In this document: piece by piece, positions 1-8,990 of the stretch
Numbering within the stretch: position 1 is the first letter of the stretch
Layout: every line of letters begins with the position of its first letter
Assembly (NCBI GenBank): GCA_964538515.1
Contig: CAZIEW010000015.1
Coordinates: 12,166-76,165 of the forward strand
DNA from: CALBZH01 sp964538515
GTDB lineage: Bacteria > Desulfobacterota > Syntrophobacteria > Syntrophobacterales > Syntrophobacteraceae
Length of the DNA: 64,000 nucleotides
Reading direction: 5' to 3'
Made by a program: the position numbers and the translations under genes
Notes under the pieces: generated by a model
The model's input: the letters and a program-made list of their open reading frames with translations, nothing else
Database searches by the model: none
What the model was told of the DNA's origin: nothing

Positions 1-107
1 TGACGTTTTGGGGGCTACATCCGTCGTGAAGGGAGACTTATTGAGGATCCGGGGAGTCGGGCTCGCTCCGCGAGCAATCTAAGAGACGACAGAGGGGAGG
101 CCATGCG

Positions 108-1067
108 ATGAAGGCTCGTATCAAAATTCGAGGCATTTACAGCACTGCGCTCACCAAGCTCGCTCTCGACGCAGAATACCTTGTAGTGGACCCATCCCCG
201 GTGAGCCGGGAGCGATTCGGCATCGAATACCAGGGGTACTCCCATGATCTTTCGGTCTGCGATCGGGGTGACCTTCAGGGGATCGAAATCCTGGGAGAGG
301 CTGAGCACGTGACTCCCTTCGTGGCTCTGCTCGGCTCGTCCCTGGTCGACGCCATGCTCTGTGAAGTATCCCCCGATGACGAGCAGGACCAGCTCCTGAA
401 AGCGTGCGTCGAGCTGCCGGGAGGGGCCAAGAAAGCCCTCGATGAAATCCGACGGTCGGTTTTGCCCACGGTGCCCTTCCACCACCGGCTTCGCATTGTG
501 GATGCTGGAAACCTGGACAGTGCGGAAGATGCTTTGGCCATGGATCTGAGCCGGACTGAAGCGATCGGAAGCCGGCTCTTCTCACAGCTCATCCTTGCGC
601 CTCTCCAAAAGTCCGGCGTCGTGAAACTGGAGCACATCAGGCCCTCCGGCAAGCCCATGCGACCCAGGGAAGGCATTCTGATTGATCTCATTGGAGGACG
701 GAGGGTGATCTTCAAGCGGGTATTCCACGACGGGCGTTACGACGGCCTGGACCTCCCGATCACTGTCGGAGACTACGCGCTGACGGAGATGGAGGAGGGT
801 GCCTGGTTCATCAAGCACAGCTACTTCACGAAAACAGGCAAGCTCATCGGTGAATACTACAACGTGAACACGCCGGTCGAGCTGTATCCGTACGGAGCCC
901 GCTACGTCGATCTTGAAATCGACGTCGTCCGGCGTGCGGACGAGCCCCCCGTTATTATCGACCATGAAAAGCTGGCATTGCTCGCACGCCAGGGAACCAT
1001 CGGCAGGAGCCTCGAGTCCAAGGCCATTCAGACTGCCGAGCACATTTGCAGAAGCGTCGTGGGATGA
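108..1067 (+). CDS. DUF402 / FAU-1-like RNA-binding protein
   Basis: 319 residues. The C-terminal half (from about residue 185) carries DUF402-type motifs: PREGILIDLIGG, TEMEEGAWFIKHSYF and GEYYNVNTPVELYP. The N-terminal ~90 residues look like a divergent S1/OB-type module. That order is found in FAU-1/AU-1-like proteins, which bind AU-rich RNA and are related to the RNase E/G N-terminus. The molecular role here is inferred from family only, and I could not assign catalytic residues. A GGGGAGG ribosome-binding site lies 7 bases before the ATG. The stop overlaps the start of the heptosyltransferase gene (ATGA), so the two are probably translationally coupled, although an RNA-binding protein and LPS synthesis have no obvious functional tie. 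Confidence 0.75.
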   Translation: MKARIKIRGIYSTALTKLALDAEYLVVDPSPVSRERFGIEYQGYSHDLSVCDRGDLQGIEILGEAEHVTPFVALLGSSLVDAMLCEVSPDDEQDQLLKACVELPGGAKKALDEIRRSVLPTVPFHHRLRIVDAGNLDSAEDALAMDLSRTEAIGSRLFSQLILAPLQKSGVVKLEHIRPSGKPMRPREGILIDLIGGRRVIFKRVFHDGRYDGLDLPITVGDYALTEMEEGAWFIKHSYFTKTGKLIGEYYNVNTPVELYPYGARYVDLEIDVVRRADEPPVIIDHEKLALLARQGTIGRSLESKAIQTAEHICRSVVG

Positions 1068-2092
1068 AGAAGCTCGATCGAGACTCCATCCGGAAGATCC
1101 TGATCCGGTCCACGAACTGGATCGGAGACGCCGTGATGACCACCCCAGCAATGGCTGCGGTTCGCGCCACTTTCTTGAAAGCCGAGATCGTGGTTGCAGC
1201 CAACCCCATGGTCTCGGAGCTCTTCACACCCCATCCCTTCTGTGACAGAGTGATTGTCTTCGACAAGAAAGGAAAGGACAGCGGTCTGCGCGGACTTGCT
1301 CGGTTTGCGAGCCGGTTGCGTGGGGAATCCTTTGACCTGGCCATTCTTTTCCAGAATGCCCTGGAAGCGGCGCTCATGGCTTCGCTAGCCGGCATCCCGC
1401 GCCGTTTGGGCTATCGGCGCGACATGCGCAGCCTGTTGCTTACCCATGGTGTGCCGTGCGGCGAGGCCGAACGGCGTCTCCACCACACGACCTATTATCT
1501 TCACCTGCTTCAGACATACGGCATCGAGGGCGGCATGGGGAGGCTTCACCTGACGTGCACGGAGGCTGAACGGGAATGGGCTTCACAGGTCCTCAACCGA
1601 GAAAAGACCTGGGTCGCAGTCAACCCGGGTGCCAGCTACGGGTCCGCCAAGCGATGGTTTCCGGATCGGTTTGCTGCAGTGGCGGATGCTCTGGCTGGGC
1701 AGTATGCGACCGGCATCGTGATCATTGGGGGGCCGGCAGAGATTGATTTGGGCTCCGACATCGAGAAAGCGATGAAGCATGCATCTCTCAACTTGGTGGG
1801 CAAGACGTCCGTGAGGCAAATGATGGCCATCCTCTCCGGCTGCCGTCTCATGGTCACGAATGATTCAGGCCCCATGCATGTCGCGGCGGCTCTTGGCGTG
1901 CCCGTCGTGGCGCTGTTCGGTCCCACGGATCACACGACGACATCGCCGCTCAGCCCCCTCCATCAGGTCGTTCGCAAGGAGGTCCAATGCGCACCGTGCT
2001 TGAAGCGGGTTTGCCCCACGGATCATCGGTGCATGACCGCCATCGAGGTTGACGATGTCCTAAACGCCGCCCACAGGCTGTTGCGTCCTTGA
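1064..2092 (+). CDS. waaF: ADP-heptose:LPS heptosyltransferase II (GT9)
   Basis: 342 residues from the ATG that overlaps the previous stop. An upstream TTG at 1046 would also be in frame, but ATGA coupling favours 1064. GT9 hallmarks are the N-terminal RSTNWIGDAVMTTPA, the mid-protein VNPGASYGSAKRW, and the nucleotide-sugar site MVTNDSGPMHVAAALGVP followed by ALFGPTDHTTTSP. Family role: transfer of the second L-glycero-D-manno-heptose from ADP-heptose to the LPS inner core at the cytoplasmic face of the inner membrane. This is direct support for a diderm host. Which heptose it adds (WaaF or WaaC type) is inferred from length and the FGPT-DHTTTSP block, so a related GT9 enzyme remains possible. 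Confidence 0.88.
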   Translation: MKKLDRDSIRKILIRSTNWIGDAVMTTPAMAAVRATFLKAEIVVAANPMVSELFTPHPFCDRVIVFDKKGKDSGLRGLARFASRLRGESFDLAILFQNALEAALMASLAGIPRRLGYRRDMRSLLLTHGVPCGEAERRLHHTTYYLHLLQTYGIEGGMGRLHLTCTEAEREWASQVLNREKTWVAVNPGASYGSAKRWFPDRFAAVADALAGQYATGIVIIGGPAEIDLGSDIEKAMKHASLNLVGKTSVRQMMAILSGCRLMVTNDSGPMHVAAALGVPVVALFGPTDHTTTSPLSPLHQVVRKEVQCAPCLKRVCPTDHRCMTAIEVDDVLNAAHRLLRP

Positions 2093-2118
2093 TCGGTTCC
2101 GAGCCCCGCGAACGGGGG

Positions 2119-2730
2119 TCAGAACGCACCCAGCTTTTCGTAGGCTACGGCAGAGGCATAGTCGACCAGGTCTTCTCGCCCCACACCTTGACCTTCCACC
2201 GAGACCAGAAACTTGTTGGCCACCACCACGTTCACCTCACCCTTGCGATCTTCGGGACTGTAATGAATCAGTGCCTTTTGCCCCTTGATCTTGAGCAGCT
2301 CTCTGCCGCCCATGCCTGCAATCATGGGGTTGGCGAACACGGCGATCATGCTCTGGAGCAGCGGCGAGTCCGTCACGATCTTCACCGTAAGGGAGCCATC
2401 CCCTTTCTGATACCGGCGCTCGGCAGAGACCATTCCTCCGAACATGGCCGTCCCAAATGACTGTGAGGTCGCCTCCTCGGCGGACCAGCCCCGCAATGGT
2501 TCCGGGAGCAAGGTCTTAAGGTTCTGTCCCCGCTTCTGTCGGATCAGCTCCGCGGCGTAGTCCAACGTCCCCGCCGCCTCATTGAAGCTCCCGGCCTTGT
2601 ATTGCTGCAGCGCTTCGTTTATCGTGTCCGTCACCTCGTCGGCCCTGGACGGGACAACCCACCAAAGGCCCACGGCAATCGACAGAGCGACCACGCTCGA
2701 TACTGTTCTCCAATCGGCTGTTCTTGTCAT
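2119..2730 (-). CDS. secreted protein of unknown function
   Basis: 203 residues from an ATG with GGAGGG six bases upstream; the longer frame to 2805 lacks such a site. A signal peptide is visible (positive MTRTADWR, hydrophobic VVALSIAVGLWWVV, cleavage after SRA), so it is probably periplasmic. The mature part starts with a helical segment of about 45 residues (TINEALQQYKAGSFNEAAGTLDYA, TPR-like spacing), followed by a compact domain with AERRYQKGDGSLTVKI and LVSVEGQGVGREDLVDYA. I do not recognise a named family. It faces waaF tail-to-tail across a 26-base gap holding a short GC hairpin. Confidence 0.7.
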   Translation of the reverse strand: MTRTADWRTVSSVVALSIAVGLWWVVPSRADEVTDTINEALQQYKAGSFNEAAGTLDYAAELIRQKRGQNLKTLLPEPLRGWSAEEATSQSFGTAMFGGMVSAERRYQKGDGSLTVKIVTDSPLLQSMIAVFANPMIAGMGGRELLKIKGQKALIHYSPEDRKGEVNVVVANKFLVSVEGQGVGREDLVDYASAVAYEKLGAF

Positions 2731-2817
2731 TTTTCCCTCCGACGATTGTCCGATTCGAATGATACGACGGCCGTCAAGGGCTCTGCGCCTATAGGGAATG
2801 TCCACCTGCCGAGCGGG

Positions 2818-4398
2818 TCAGCGCTCCAGAGCCACCAACGACCACTCCCGCCCAATCACAGCGGCGGCTTGCGCCGCCTCCCCGACGGTTCGCACGAAAA
2901 TCAGTCGTTTGCTCGCAGGAATCGCACTCAGGACCAGATCCTTCGGGTATCGCCACTCCCGCTCGTGCTTCCAGAGCGAGGCCGGGGGCATGTGCTTCTG
3001 AAAGCGGAAGCGATCTTTTTCTTTCAGCCTCGCGTAAATCTCGGGCGGCCCGTACACCACGGGCCTGATCCCCAGATGCTTCAAGAGCTTTCGGTCGATT
3101 CCGAAACCGTAGGGCTCGACGGTCCATCTTGCCAAAGCCTTATTCCATTGTCGGAGCTGAGTCAAATCAAAGGGTGCGATGGAGGTGAACGAGATGGCCG
3201 GCGCTCCTCCTTTGAGCAGTTTTGCACTGGCACGGATCCGGTCCTCAGCGACCATGTGCAGGAGTGTGTCGAGCGCGGTATGAGCATTGTGGCGTTCTGC
3301 TTCCAAGAGCGCCACTAGGAACTCTTCATAGGATTGGCCGGGCCATGGCCCGACACAGGCTCGGGTATAGTGGCAAAGAAGCTGGGTCCAGTCCACCTCC
3401 TCAAGTCGCATGATCTTGTCCGGTCGCCTGACGAATAGCGCAGCCTTTCTTCCAGTCGTCTTTGCCGAGTTTGGAATTGGGAGCTTGATGGTGGCTCCCG
3501 CCAAACCTGGGCTGACCGAATACATGGGGCCCAGGTCGACTCGCGCGGAATCAGCTCCAGACGGACGTTGAATGTCCCACCGGACCCTGGGTGCTCTTGA
3601 GTGCTCCGTTTCAAGGATGGAATGCAGGTTGCCACCCCGGCGAATCTGGAGCACACAATGAATATCCGTGAGCTCGGCCAGCATCCGATCCCGGCAGACC
3701 GCACGTGTGGCGGGGCTGCAGCCCCTGTCCCTTGTCAGACAGGTCAGCGTGAGGCGCGATTGAAGGAGCCGACCAAAGGGAGCATGAACGTTCATTTCGA
3801 AAAGGGTGGCCAGAGGAGTCGGCAGCCAGAGCAGCAGCGGCACCGCCATCGATTGAGCGTATGTGGTGACGAGATCGTAGGTCAAGGTGCCGATGCTACT
3901 CGCAAGGCCAAACCCTTTTGAATGGACTTGGGGCAGCACGAAGCGAAGGTCTTCGAGCCAACCCTCCCCAGGAAGTCGCAGACGGGGCTTCCTCGAGTTG
4001 AAAACCCCCACCCACACCCGGGCTTGCTCCATCCTCCCCGTTCCAAACACAACCGTGGGACACGGCAACGGCTGGCGGGAGCTCATCCCGCCCGCTTGAC
4101 GCCATGCACACCAAAGTCCTTGAGCGCACCACCGATCGGACATCCTTCGGGCGTCTTCCCGTTGATGAACCGACCAGTTGGAGCAAACACCGGTACCCTT
4201 CAGCCACTCGCTTGGCTCAACAATCGCTTCGGGACTCGCCGAAAGGTAGCGATGAAGGAGCTCGTGGACCCGACAGTCTGGCAGTCTCGAGCGCTGCTCC
4301 AGCAATGCCACGAGAAAGAGAACCGATCTGGTCTGTTGCTCATTCAGCCGTGAGAGCTTGGTGGCAAGCCTATTCGAATGTTGACGTTCAAGGATCAT
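2818..4398 (-). CDS. hypothetical protein with DUF2971-like C-terminus
   Basis: 526 residues from the ATG at 4398. The frame stays open to 4548, but that would overlap the YchF-like start on the other strand. I do not recognise the N-terminal half. It contains FGTGRMEQARVWVGVF, then a long stretch with several cysteines. The C-terminal ~200 residues hold a more conserved-looking block: VHYTRACxGPWPGQSYEEF-like text, SFTSIAPFDLTQLRQW, RWTVEPYGFGID, RPVVYGPPEIYARL and WKHEREWRYP. The pattern of FTS, R-x-W, EPYG, V-YG and EREWR resembles the DUF2971 group, sometimes linked to defence or toxin-like proteins, but this is pattern similarity only. No good ribosome-binding site precedes the chosen start, so the N-terminus is uncertain. 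Confidence 0.6.
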   Translation of the reverse strand: MILERQHSNRLATKLSRLNEQQTRSVLFLVALLEQRSRLPDCRVHELLHRYLSASPEAIVEPSEWLKGTGVCSNWSVHQREDARRMSDRWCAQGLWCAWRQAGGMSSRQPLPCPTVVFGTGRMEQARVWVGVFNSRKPRLRLPGEGWLEDLRFVLPQVHSKGFGLASSIGTLTYDLVTTYAQSMAVPLLLWLPTPLATLFEMNVHAPFGRLLQSRLTLTCLTRDRGCSPATRAVCRDRMLAELTDIHCVLQIRRGGNLHSILETEHSRAPRVRWDIQRPSGADSARVDLGPMYSVSPGLAGATIKLPIPNSAKTTGRKAALFVRRPDKIMRLEEVDWTQLLCHYTRACVGPWPGQSYEEFLVALLEAERHNAHTALDTLLHMVAEDRIRASAKLLKGGAPAISFTSIAPFDLTQLRQWNKALARWTVEPYGFGIDRKLLKHLGIRPVVYGPPEIYARLKEKDRFRFQKHMPPASLWKHEREWRYPKDLVLSAIPASKRLIFVRTVGEAAQAAAVIGREWSLVALER

Positions 4399-4495
4399 TT
4401 GTTTATGGTCCACCCCGTTCGATCGTTTCCCGGAAAGAACGTGCTTTTCGGTCCTGCTTTCCTCTTTCGGAAGATTCAGCCAAAGGGATGAAGCC

Positions 4496-5539
4496 ATGAA
4501 GCTAGGCATTGTCGGCCTTCCTCGGTCCGGGAAGACCACGATTTTCAACGCCCTGACGCGCAGGGGAGGAGAATCCGAGCAGCCAGGCGGTCAGGTGGCC
4601 CCGGTGCTTGGCGTGGTCCCTCTTCCGGATTCTCGCGTGGATTGGCTGAGCCAGCTCTATCAGCCCAAGAAGACGACCCATGCCCAGGTCACTTATATGG
4701 ATCTTCAAGGACTGCCGGGTCTGATCGAGAGTAAACAGGAGTACATGTCTCTCTTGCTCAACCATATGCGTCCCATGGACGCCTTTCTGATGGTCGTCCG
4801 CAACTTCGCCGATGCCTCCTCGGGGGGCCCTCAGCCCTACAAGGATTTCAGAGAGCTGGCTGACGAGTTTCTCATCGCGGACTTGGGAACCATCGAGAAG
4901 CGCATGGAGAAGCTCACGGCGGAGAAGAAGCGAGGCAAGAAGATCCCCGAAACGGAGTGGCAGCTTCTGCAGGAATGCGCGGCATGGCTCAATGAAGAAA
5001 AACCCCTTCGACTTCGACCCGAGCTGGCCGGCGCCCCGGAGCTTCGCGGCTTCACGCTGCTCTCCGCAAAGCCTTTGTTGATCATCGTGAACAATTCCGA
5101 CGATGACGACGCGCTCCCTCAAGAGCTATCCGGGGCAGCGGAGGCCATGGTCGTGCGAGGCCAGCTCGAAATGGAAATGTCTCAGCTTTCGGAAGCCGAC
5201 GCGGCGGTATTCCGTCAGGATTTTGGCATTACAGAATCGGCTCTCGTACGGGTCATCCAGCGCTCCTTCTCCCTTTTGAAGCTGGCGACCTTCCTTACGG
5301 TGGGCGACGATGAGGTGAAGGCATGGACCATTCCAGAGAACCTTCCCGCTCAAGAGGCGGCAGGCGCGGTGCACTCTGACATCCAGCGAGGGTTTATCCG
5401 AGCCGAGGTCGTCGCCTTTGAGGACCTGAAGCGAGCCGGTGATTATGCCGCAGCCCGCAAAATGGGAGTTGTTCGACTGGAGGGGAAGACCTATCCCGTC
5501 AAAGACGGAGACATCATTCACTTCCGCTTCAATGTTTGA
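4496..5539 (+). CDS. YchF/Obg-like P-loop ATPase with TGS domain
   Basis: 347 residues, with AAAGGGA nine bases before the ATG. The N-terminal Walker A is GLPRSGKTT, differing from the usual GLPNVGKST of YchF. The G3 region is YMDLQGLPG. The G4 position reads IIVNNSDDD rather than NKxD, which is consistent with the YchF subgroup, whose members prefer ATP over GTP. The last ~85 residues (from FLTVGDDEVKAWTI to DIIHFRFNV) form the TGS domain. Family members bind ribosomes and respond to oxidative stress. At 347 residues it is slightly shorter than YchF (~363), and the divergent G1 and G4 suggest a paralogue rather than the housekeeping copy. Confidence 0.85.
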   Translation: MKLGIVGLPRSGKTTIFNALTRRGGESEQPGGQVAPVLGVVPLPDSRVDWLSQLYQPKKTTHAQVTYMDLQGLPGLIESKQEYMSLLLNHMRPMDAFLMVVRNFADASSGGPQPYKDFRELADEFLIADLGTIEKRMEKLTAEKKRGKKIPETEWQLLQECAAWLNEEKPLRLRPELAGAPELRGFTLLSAKPLLIIVNNSDDDDALPQELSGAAEAMVVRGQLEMEMSQLSEADAAVFRQDFGITESALVRVIQRSFSLLKLATFLTVGDDEVKAWTIPENLPAQEAAGAVHSDIQRGFIRAEVVAFEDLKRAGDYAAARKMGVVRLEGKTYPVKDGDIIHFRFNV

Positions 5540-5764
5540 AGTTTGTCCATCCCGACCCTCGCCACAACTGGACTCCGTTTTGAAACCCCGATAGAGACCT
5601 CCCACCCTGCTTGACGGCCTTCGCCGGGCACGTTGGAAGCATTCCATATCCAGAGATTTGGCATGATTATTGTATATCTAGTAGCGCATGGACTCGACGG
5701 AGCCCGCGCTCCGAATACAACATCGATCTCGTGTCTGCGTTGTGCTTCTTGACGGAGGTTACAC

Positions 5765-5929
5765 ATGTTCTGGATGGGTTTGCTTTTCGGATTGTTTGTA
5801 GGTGTGGCTGTTGGGCTTTTTACAGCGGGGCTGTGTGCCATGGCCGCAAGGCGTGATAACCGACTCGAGCACGTCGATCGTCAGGCCTGCTACCCGCACG
5901 CGCAAGAGGTTTGCGGAGAGAGCATCTAG
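5765..5929 (+). CDS. small single-pass membrane protein (54 aa)
   Basis: 54 codons with a textbook GGAGG six bases before the ATG. The N-terminus MFWMGLLFGLFVGVAVGLF is one Gly-rich hydrophobic segment, followed by a short positive stretch (AARRDNR) and a polar tail with two cysteines (RQACYPHAQEVCGES). It sits alone between the YchF-like gene and the convergent HD-GYP gene. No function can be assigned; the ribosome-binding site and clean membrane segment are the support for it being real. Confidence 0.6.
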   Translation: MFWMGLLFGLFVGVAVGLFTAGLCAMAARRDNRLEHVDRQACYPHAQEVCGESI

Positions 5930-6035
5930 CGGCATTTGCGCCGTTCTTGCCTGACAAGAAACGGTCTTGCCGGGCAAAGATCGACTGTAGTCATTCGACG
6001 CCACTGATGTATTCGATTGGCTCCATCGACAGGCT

Positions 6036-8195
6036 TCAAGCACAGGCTTGGTCTTTCACAAAACCGTCTTCCCTGAGAACGACGGCGTCTTCCTCTGCCA
6101 TGACTCGAAGAAAGGCATCCACAACGCCAGGGTCAAATTGCTCACCTGCAGCCTTGCGAATATAGTCAATAACGTGACTTCGAAGCAGCCCATCGCGATA
6201 GGGACGATTCGAAACCATTGCATCATACACATCCGCCACGGCGAGTATCCTGGCTCCGAGATGAATTGCCTCGCCTGAAAGCCCTTCAGGATATCCATTT
6301 CCGTCATAGCGCTCATGATGTTGCCCGACAATCGGAATGACGCGCTGGTAAGCCCCAATCGGCTCCAGGATCCGGCCGCCGATGACGGTGTGTCTTCGGA
6401 TGCGCTCGTATTCTTTCTCCGTAAGCTTCCCGGTCTTGTCCAAAATCCGGTTTGGAACCCCGATCTTTCCGATGTCGTGCAGATAGGCTCCCCGGTGAAG
6501 ATCATCCATCTCCTCACGGGAGAGTCCCAGGACTTGGGCGATGCGCATCGCGAGGTCGGTTACGCGCTCCGAGTGGCCCGCCGTCCAGGGTGATTTCGCG
6601 TCCACCGTGCGCGCGAGAGCCTTCAGTGTGCCCCAATTGAGCTGATCCAATTCCTCGATGAGCGCCGAATTCGACAATGCGATGGCCATCTGATCCGCCA
6701 GCCTGCGCGCGTGCTCGAGATCTTCGGGGGGAATCGAGCCGTTGAGCGAGTACCCCATGTTGATCGTGGCTGCCAGCCGGCCCTTCACCAGCACCGGGAG
6801 CACCAGCCAGGACCGGACACCGCACCCCGCACCGATGGAAGCCAGAAAGGCCGGAAGCTGGTCGTTTTCAGTGAAGAGCAACTGCTCCGGAGTCTCAAGG
6901 CACATCTGGAGCTCGTCACGGCCCAGGAAAAACCTCTGCGCACCCTCATCGCGCATCAGTGCACCACTGGCGACGTAACAGTAGGCGGCGGCCTCTTCAT
7001 GGGGGTCGAGCAGATTGATGGAGATGTGCTCACATGAGAAGAAACCGCGCATGGCCGTCAGAGCGGTTCCGATGATTCGATCCGTATCGAGGGAGGAGAG
7101 AATGGCTCGATCGATCTCGGACATGGTCGAGATAGCGTGAAACTGCCTACCCAGTTGAGCGGTCATCTCATTGAAGGTCGTGGCCACATCCTCAAATTCA
7201 TCCCCACTGCTGACCTGAATCCGTGTGGTGAAATCCTTCTTTGAGATTTGAGCGATTCCTTCCTTTAAGGTCTCCAAGGGCCCCAGGGTCTGTCGAATGT
7301 AATACATACTCAGAAACGCCACGATCAGCACCGACAGGAGGGTGACCAACGAGAAGATCACCTTGAAGTCGTTCAAAGGCGCAAAAATCTCTTTCTTGGA
7401 TTGACACAAGACGACCGTCCAATTCGGACACTCGAAAGCCGATCGCATGAACACGGTCCAATAAGAGCCTAAGTACTCAGCTCCTCCCTGCTCCCAATCG
7501 AAGACGCGAGATCCCGATGGCTTGATCCTCTCGGAGAGTGTCCGGTCCAGATTCGCGAGATCCGTAAGCGAGCTGATGAGCGCCCTTCCCTCGTGATCGA
7601 GCACGCACATGTCCGTCATGGGGGGCAGAGTGTTGTCCGGTCCGAGTCCCCAGAGGTAGCCCGTGTTGATCTCTGCCATGAGGAGGATGCGCCCGCTCTC
7701 GTTGACATCGAAGACCCGGGCCATCAAGATGCATGGCATGCGACTCGGTCCCGGTCGCGTGAAGACCGCTGTTTTGTCGGCCGAGATCATCTCCTGTTCT
7801 TCGGGCGCCAGCACGACGGAGCTTCCCTCTCGTCCTGCGAGGATCAATGGAGAGCCATCGGGATTCAACAGCCAAATGCCGTTGAATCGACGCGCGTTCG
7901 GGCCGACATCCTCTGTCATTCCCGGCCGTCCCTGGTCAACGGACAGATTCCTGCGGAAGTCGTACCCCGCCTGGATGAATTCGGTATCGAGGAGGGTCAT
8001 CCGCTCGAAGGTCGACATCCCGAATGCCTTCGTGGACTGCTGAAGCCGCCTCAGGCTCTGGTCTTCGAGGTGCTTCATCACCTGATTGAAAGACAGTGTC
8101 GACAAGGCCGCAATGGGAATGATGGAACAGCAAATAAACAAAGCGAATATCCTGCGGCCGAGCTTGCTGCGAAGGAAATTGCCATCGATTGTCAT
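6036..8195 (-). CDS. membrane HAMP-GAF-HD-GYP phosphodiesterase
   Basis: 719 residues. Order: membrane helix at about 15-35, a periplasmic sensor of ~250 residues with double-Cache character, a second helix near 285-305 (FSLVTLLSVLIVAFLSMYYI), HAMP, a GAF domain (about 365-510), then HD-GYP. The catalytic signatures are intact: HSERVTDLA, YLHDIGKIGVP, IVGQHHERYDGNGYPEGLSG (HHExxDGxGYP) and DVYDAMVSNRPYR. Family role: hydrolysis of cyclic di-GMP in response to a periplasmic ligand. It is followed on the same strand, after a 15-base gap, by nothing coding, while the pseudopilin gene lies just upstream (stop 16 bases before this start), so the two are probably cotranscribed. Confidence 0.92.
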   Translation of the reverse strand: MTIDGNFLRSKLGRRIFALFICCSIIPIAALSTLSFNQVMKHLEDQSLRRLQQSTKAFGMSTFERMTLLDTEFIQAGYDFRRNLSVDQGRPGMTEDVGPNARRFNGIWLLNPDGSPLILAGREGSSVVLAPEEQEMISADKTAVFTRPGPSRMPCILMARVFDVNESGRILLMAEINTGYLWGLGPDNTLPPMTDMCVLDHEGRALISSLTDLANLDRTLSERIKPSGSRVFDWEQGGAEYLGSYWTVFMRSAFECPNWTVVLCQSKKEIFAPLNDFKVIFSLVTLLSVLIVAFLSMYYIRQTLGPLETLKEGIAQISKKDFTTRIQVSSGDEFEDVATTFNEMTAQLGRQFHAISTMSEIDRAILSSLDTDRIIGTALTAMRGFFSCEHISINLLDPHEEAAAYCYVASGALMRDEGAQRFFLGRDELQMCLETPEQLLFTENDQLPAFLASIGAGCGVRSWLVLPVLVKGRLAATINMGYSLNGSIPPEDLEHARRLADQMAIALSNSALIEELDQLNWGTLKALARTVDAKSPWTAGHSERVTDLAMRIAQVLGLSREEMDDLHRGAYLHDIGKIGVPNRILDKTGKLTEKEYERIRRHTVIGGRILEPIGAYQRVIPIVGQHHERYDGNGYPEGLSGEAIHLGARILAVADVYDAMVSNRPYRDGLLRSHVIDYIRKAAGEQFDPGVVDAFLRVMAEEDAVVLREDGFVKDQACA

Positions 8196-8210
8196 GGGGA
8201 CGCCCTGTTC

Positions 8211-8717
8211 TCAATAGTCCGTGGCGAGACCGACAAACTCGCCGTTGTTCGCCCGTACAATGTCATCGCGTGCATCACGCTCATTGAGCTGTGGAGCCGT
8301 CTTTCCGTCCGGTCCACAACTGTAGAGGTCGAAATCCGTATTGAGCGGATTGGTGAAACGGTCCTTGCGAAGGCCTCCTTTGCCCCATGCATCGCACACC
8401 CGTACATAGACATAGAGCCCACCCCAAGGGTCGCGCATGTTGCTCAAGCCAATCATCGCAAGACTCTCCGGATAGTACCCGGTCATAGCCCTGTGCTTGT
8501 AGATTTCCCTTTCCAGAAACCGGATATCGGTCACAACCGTGCTTGCTTCCGCTTTTCTCAGGAAGTTGGCATAGGACTGCAGGGAAACAGCGCTTAAGAC
8601 CGCCACGATCGCGAGGACAACCAACAATTCGACCAGAGTGAAGCCCAAACATCCCGATGGTAGGGGCTGGGGCGTCGTCTCGACGGAGCACCTGATGGGA
8701 CGAATGGACTCATGCAT
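8211..8717 (-). CDS. type II secretion / type IV pseudopilin (GspG-like)
   Basis: 168 residues from the chosen ATG; starts at 8744 or further upstream are possible, and no site has a convincing ribosome-binding sequence. The prepilin signature is clear: a leader ending in Gly, then FTLVELLVVLAIVAVLSAV with Glu at +5, the recognition site for prepilin peptidase and N-methylation. The C-terminal half shows the GspG-like pattern DPWGGLYVY, DLYSCGPDGK and DDIVRANNGEF. It is an isolated pseudopilin, with no other secretion genes in the window. It precedes the HD-GYP gene by 15 bases, a possible link between c-di-GMP turnover and surface appendages. Confidence 0.85.
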   Translation of the reverse strand: MHESIRPIRCSVETTPQPLPSGCLGFTLVELLVVLAIVAVLSAVSLQSYANFLRKAEASTVVTDIRFLEREIYKHRAMTGYYPESLAMIGLSNMRDPWGGLYVYVRVCDAWGKGGLRKDRFTNPLNTDFDLYSCGPDGKTAPQLNERDARDDIVRANNGEFVGLATDY

Positions 8718-8990
8718 GGCGTGCCCATCCCAATCGTCGAGCATGAGCACGGCCGATAGATGGCTTCGAAGGATCAACAAAAGGTCTCATCCTGTACCTC
8801 CCCATCCGCACCGCTAATCGATGCCCATTGACCGCCGTTCAAAGTAGCTAAAGCTGCCATCAAAGACTATTTCGCCGCCGGCTGCGAGCCGTTCGATCGG
8901 GGAACGGCTGCTTTCAAGACTGTCATTTGGTATTTTAGATCGTCGATGGATGTATCGGCAGGGCAGGTCACAGACCTGAGTTAAATTGGC

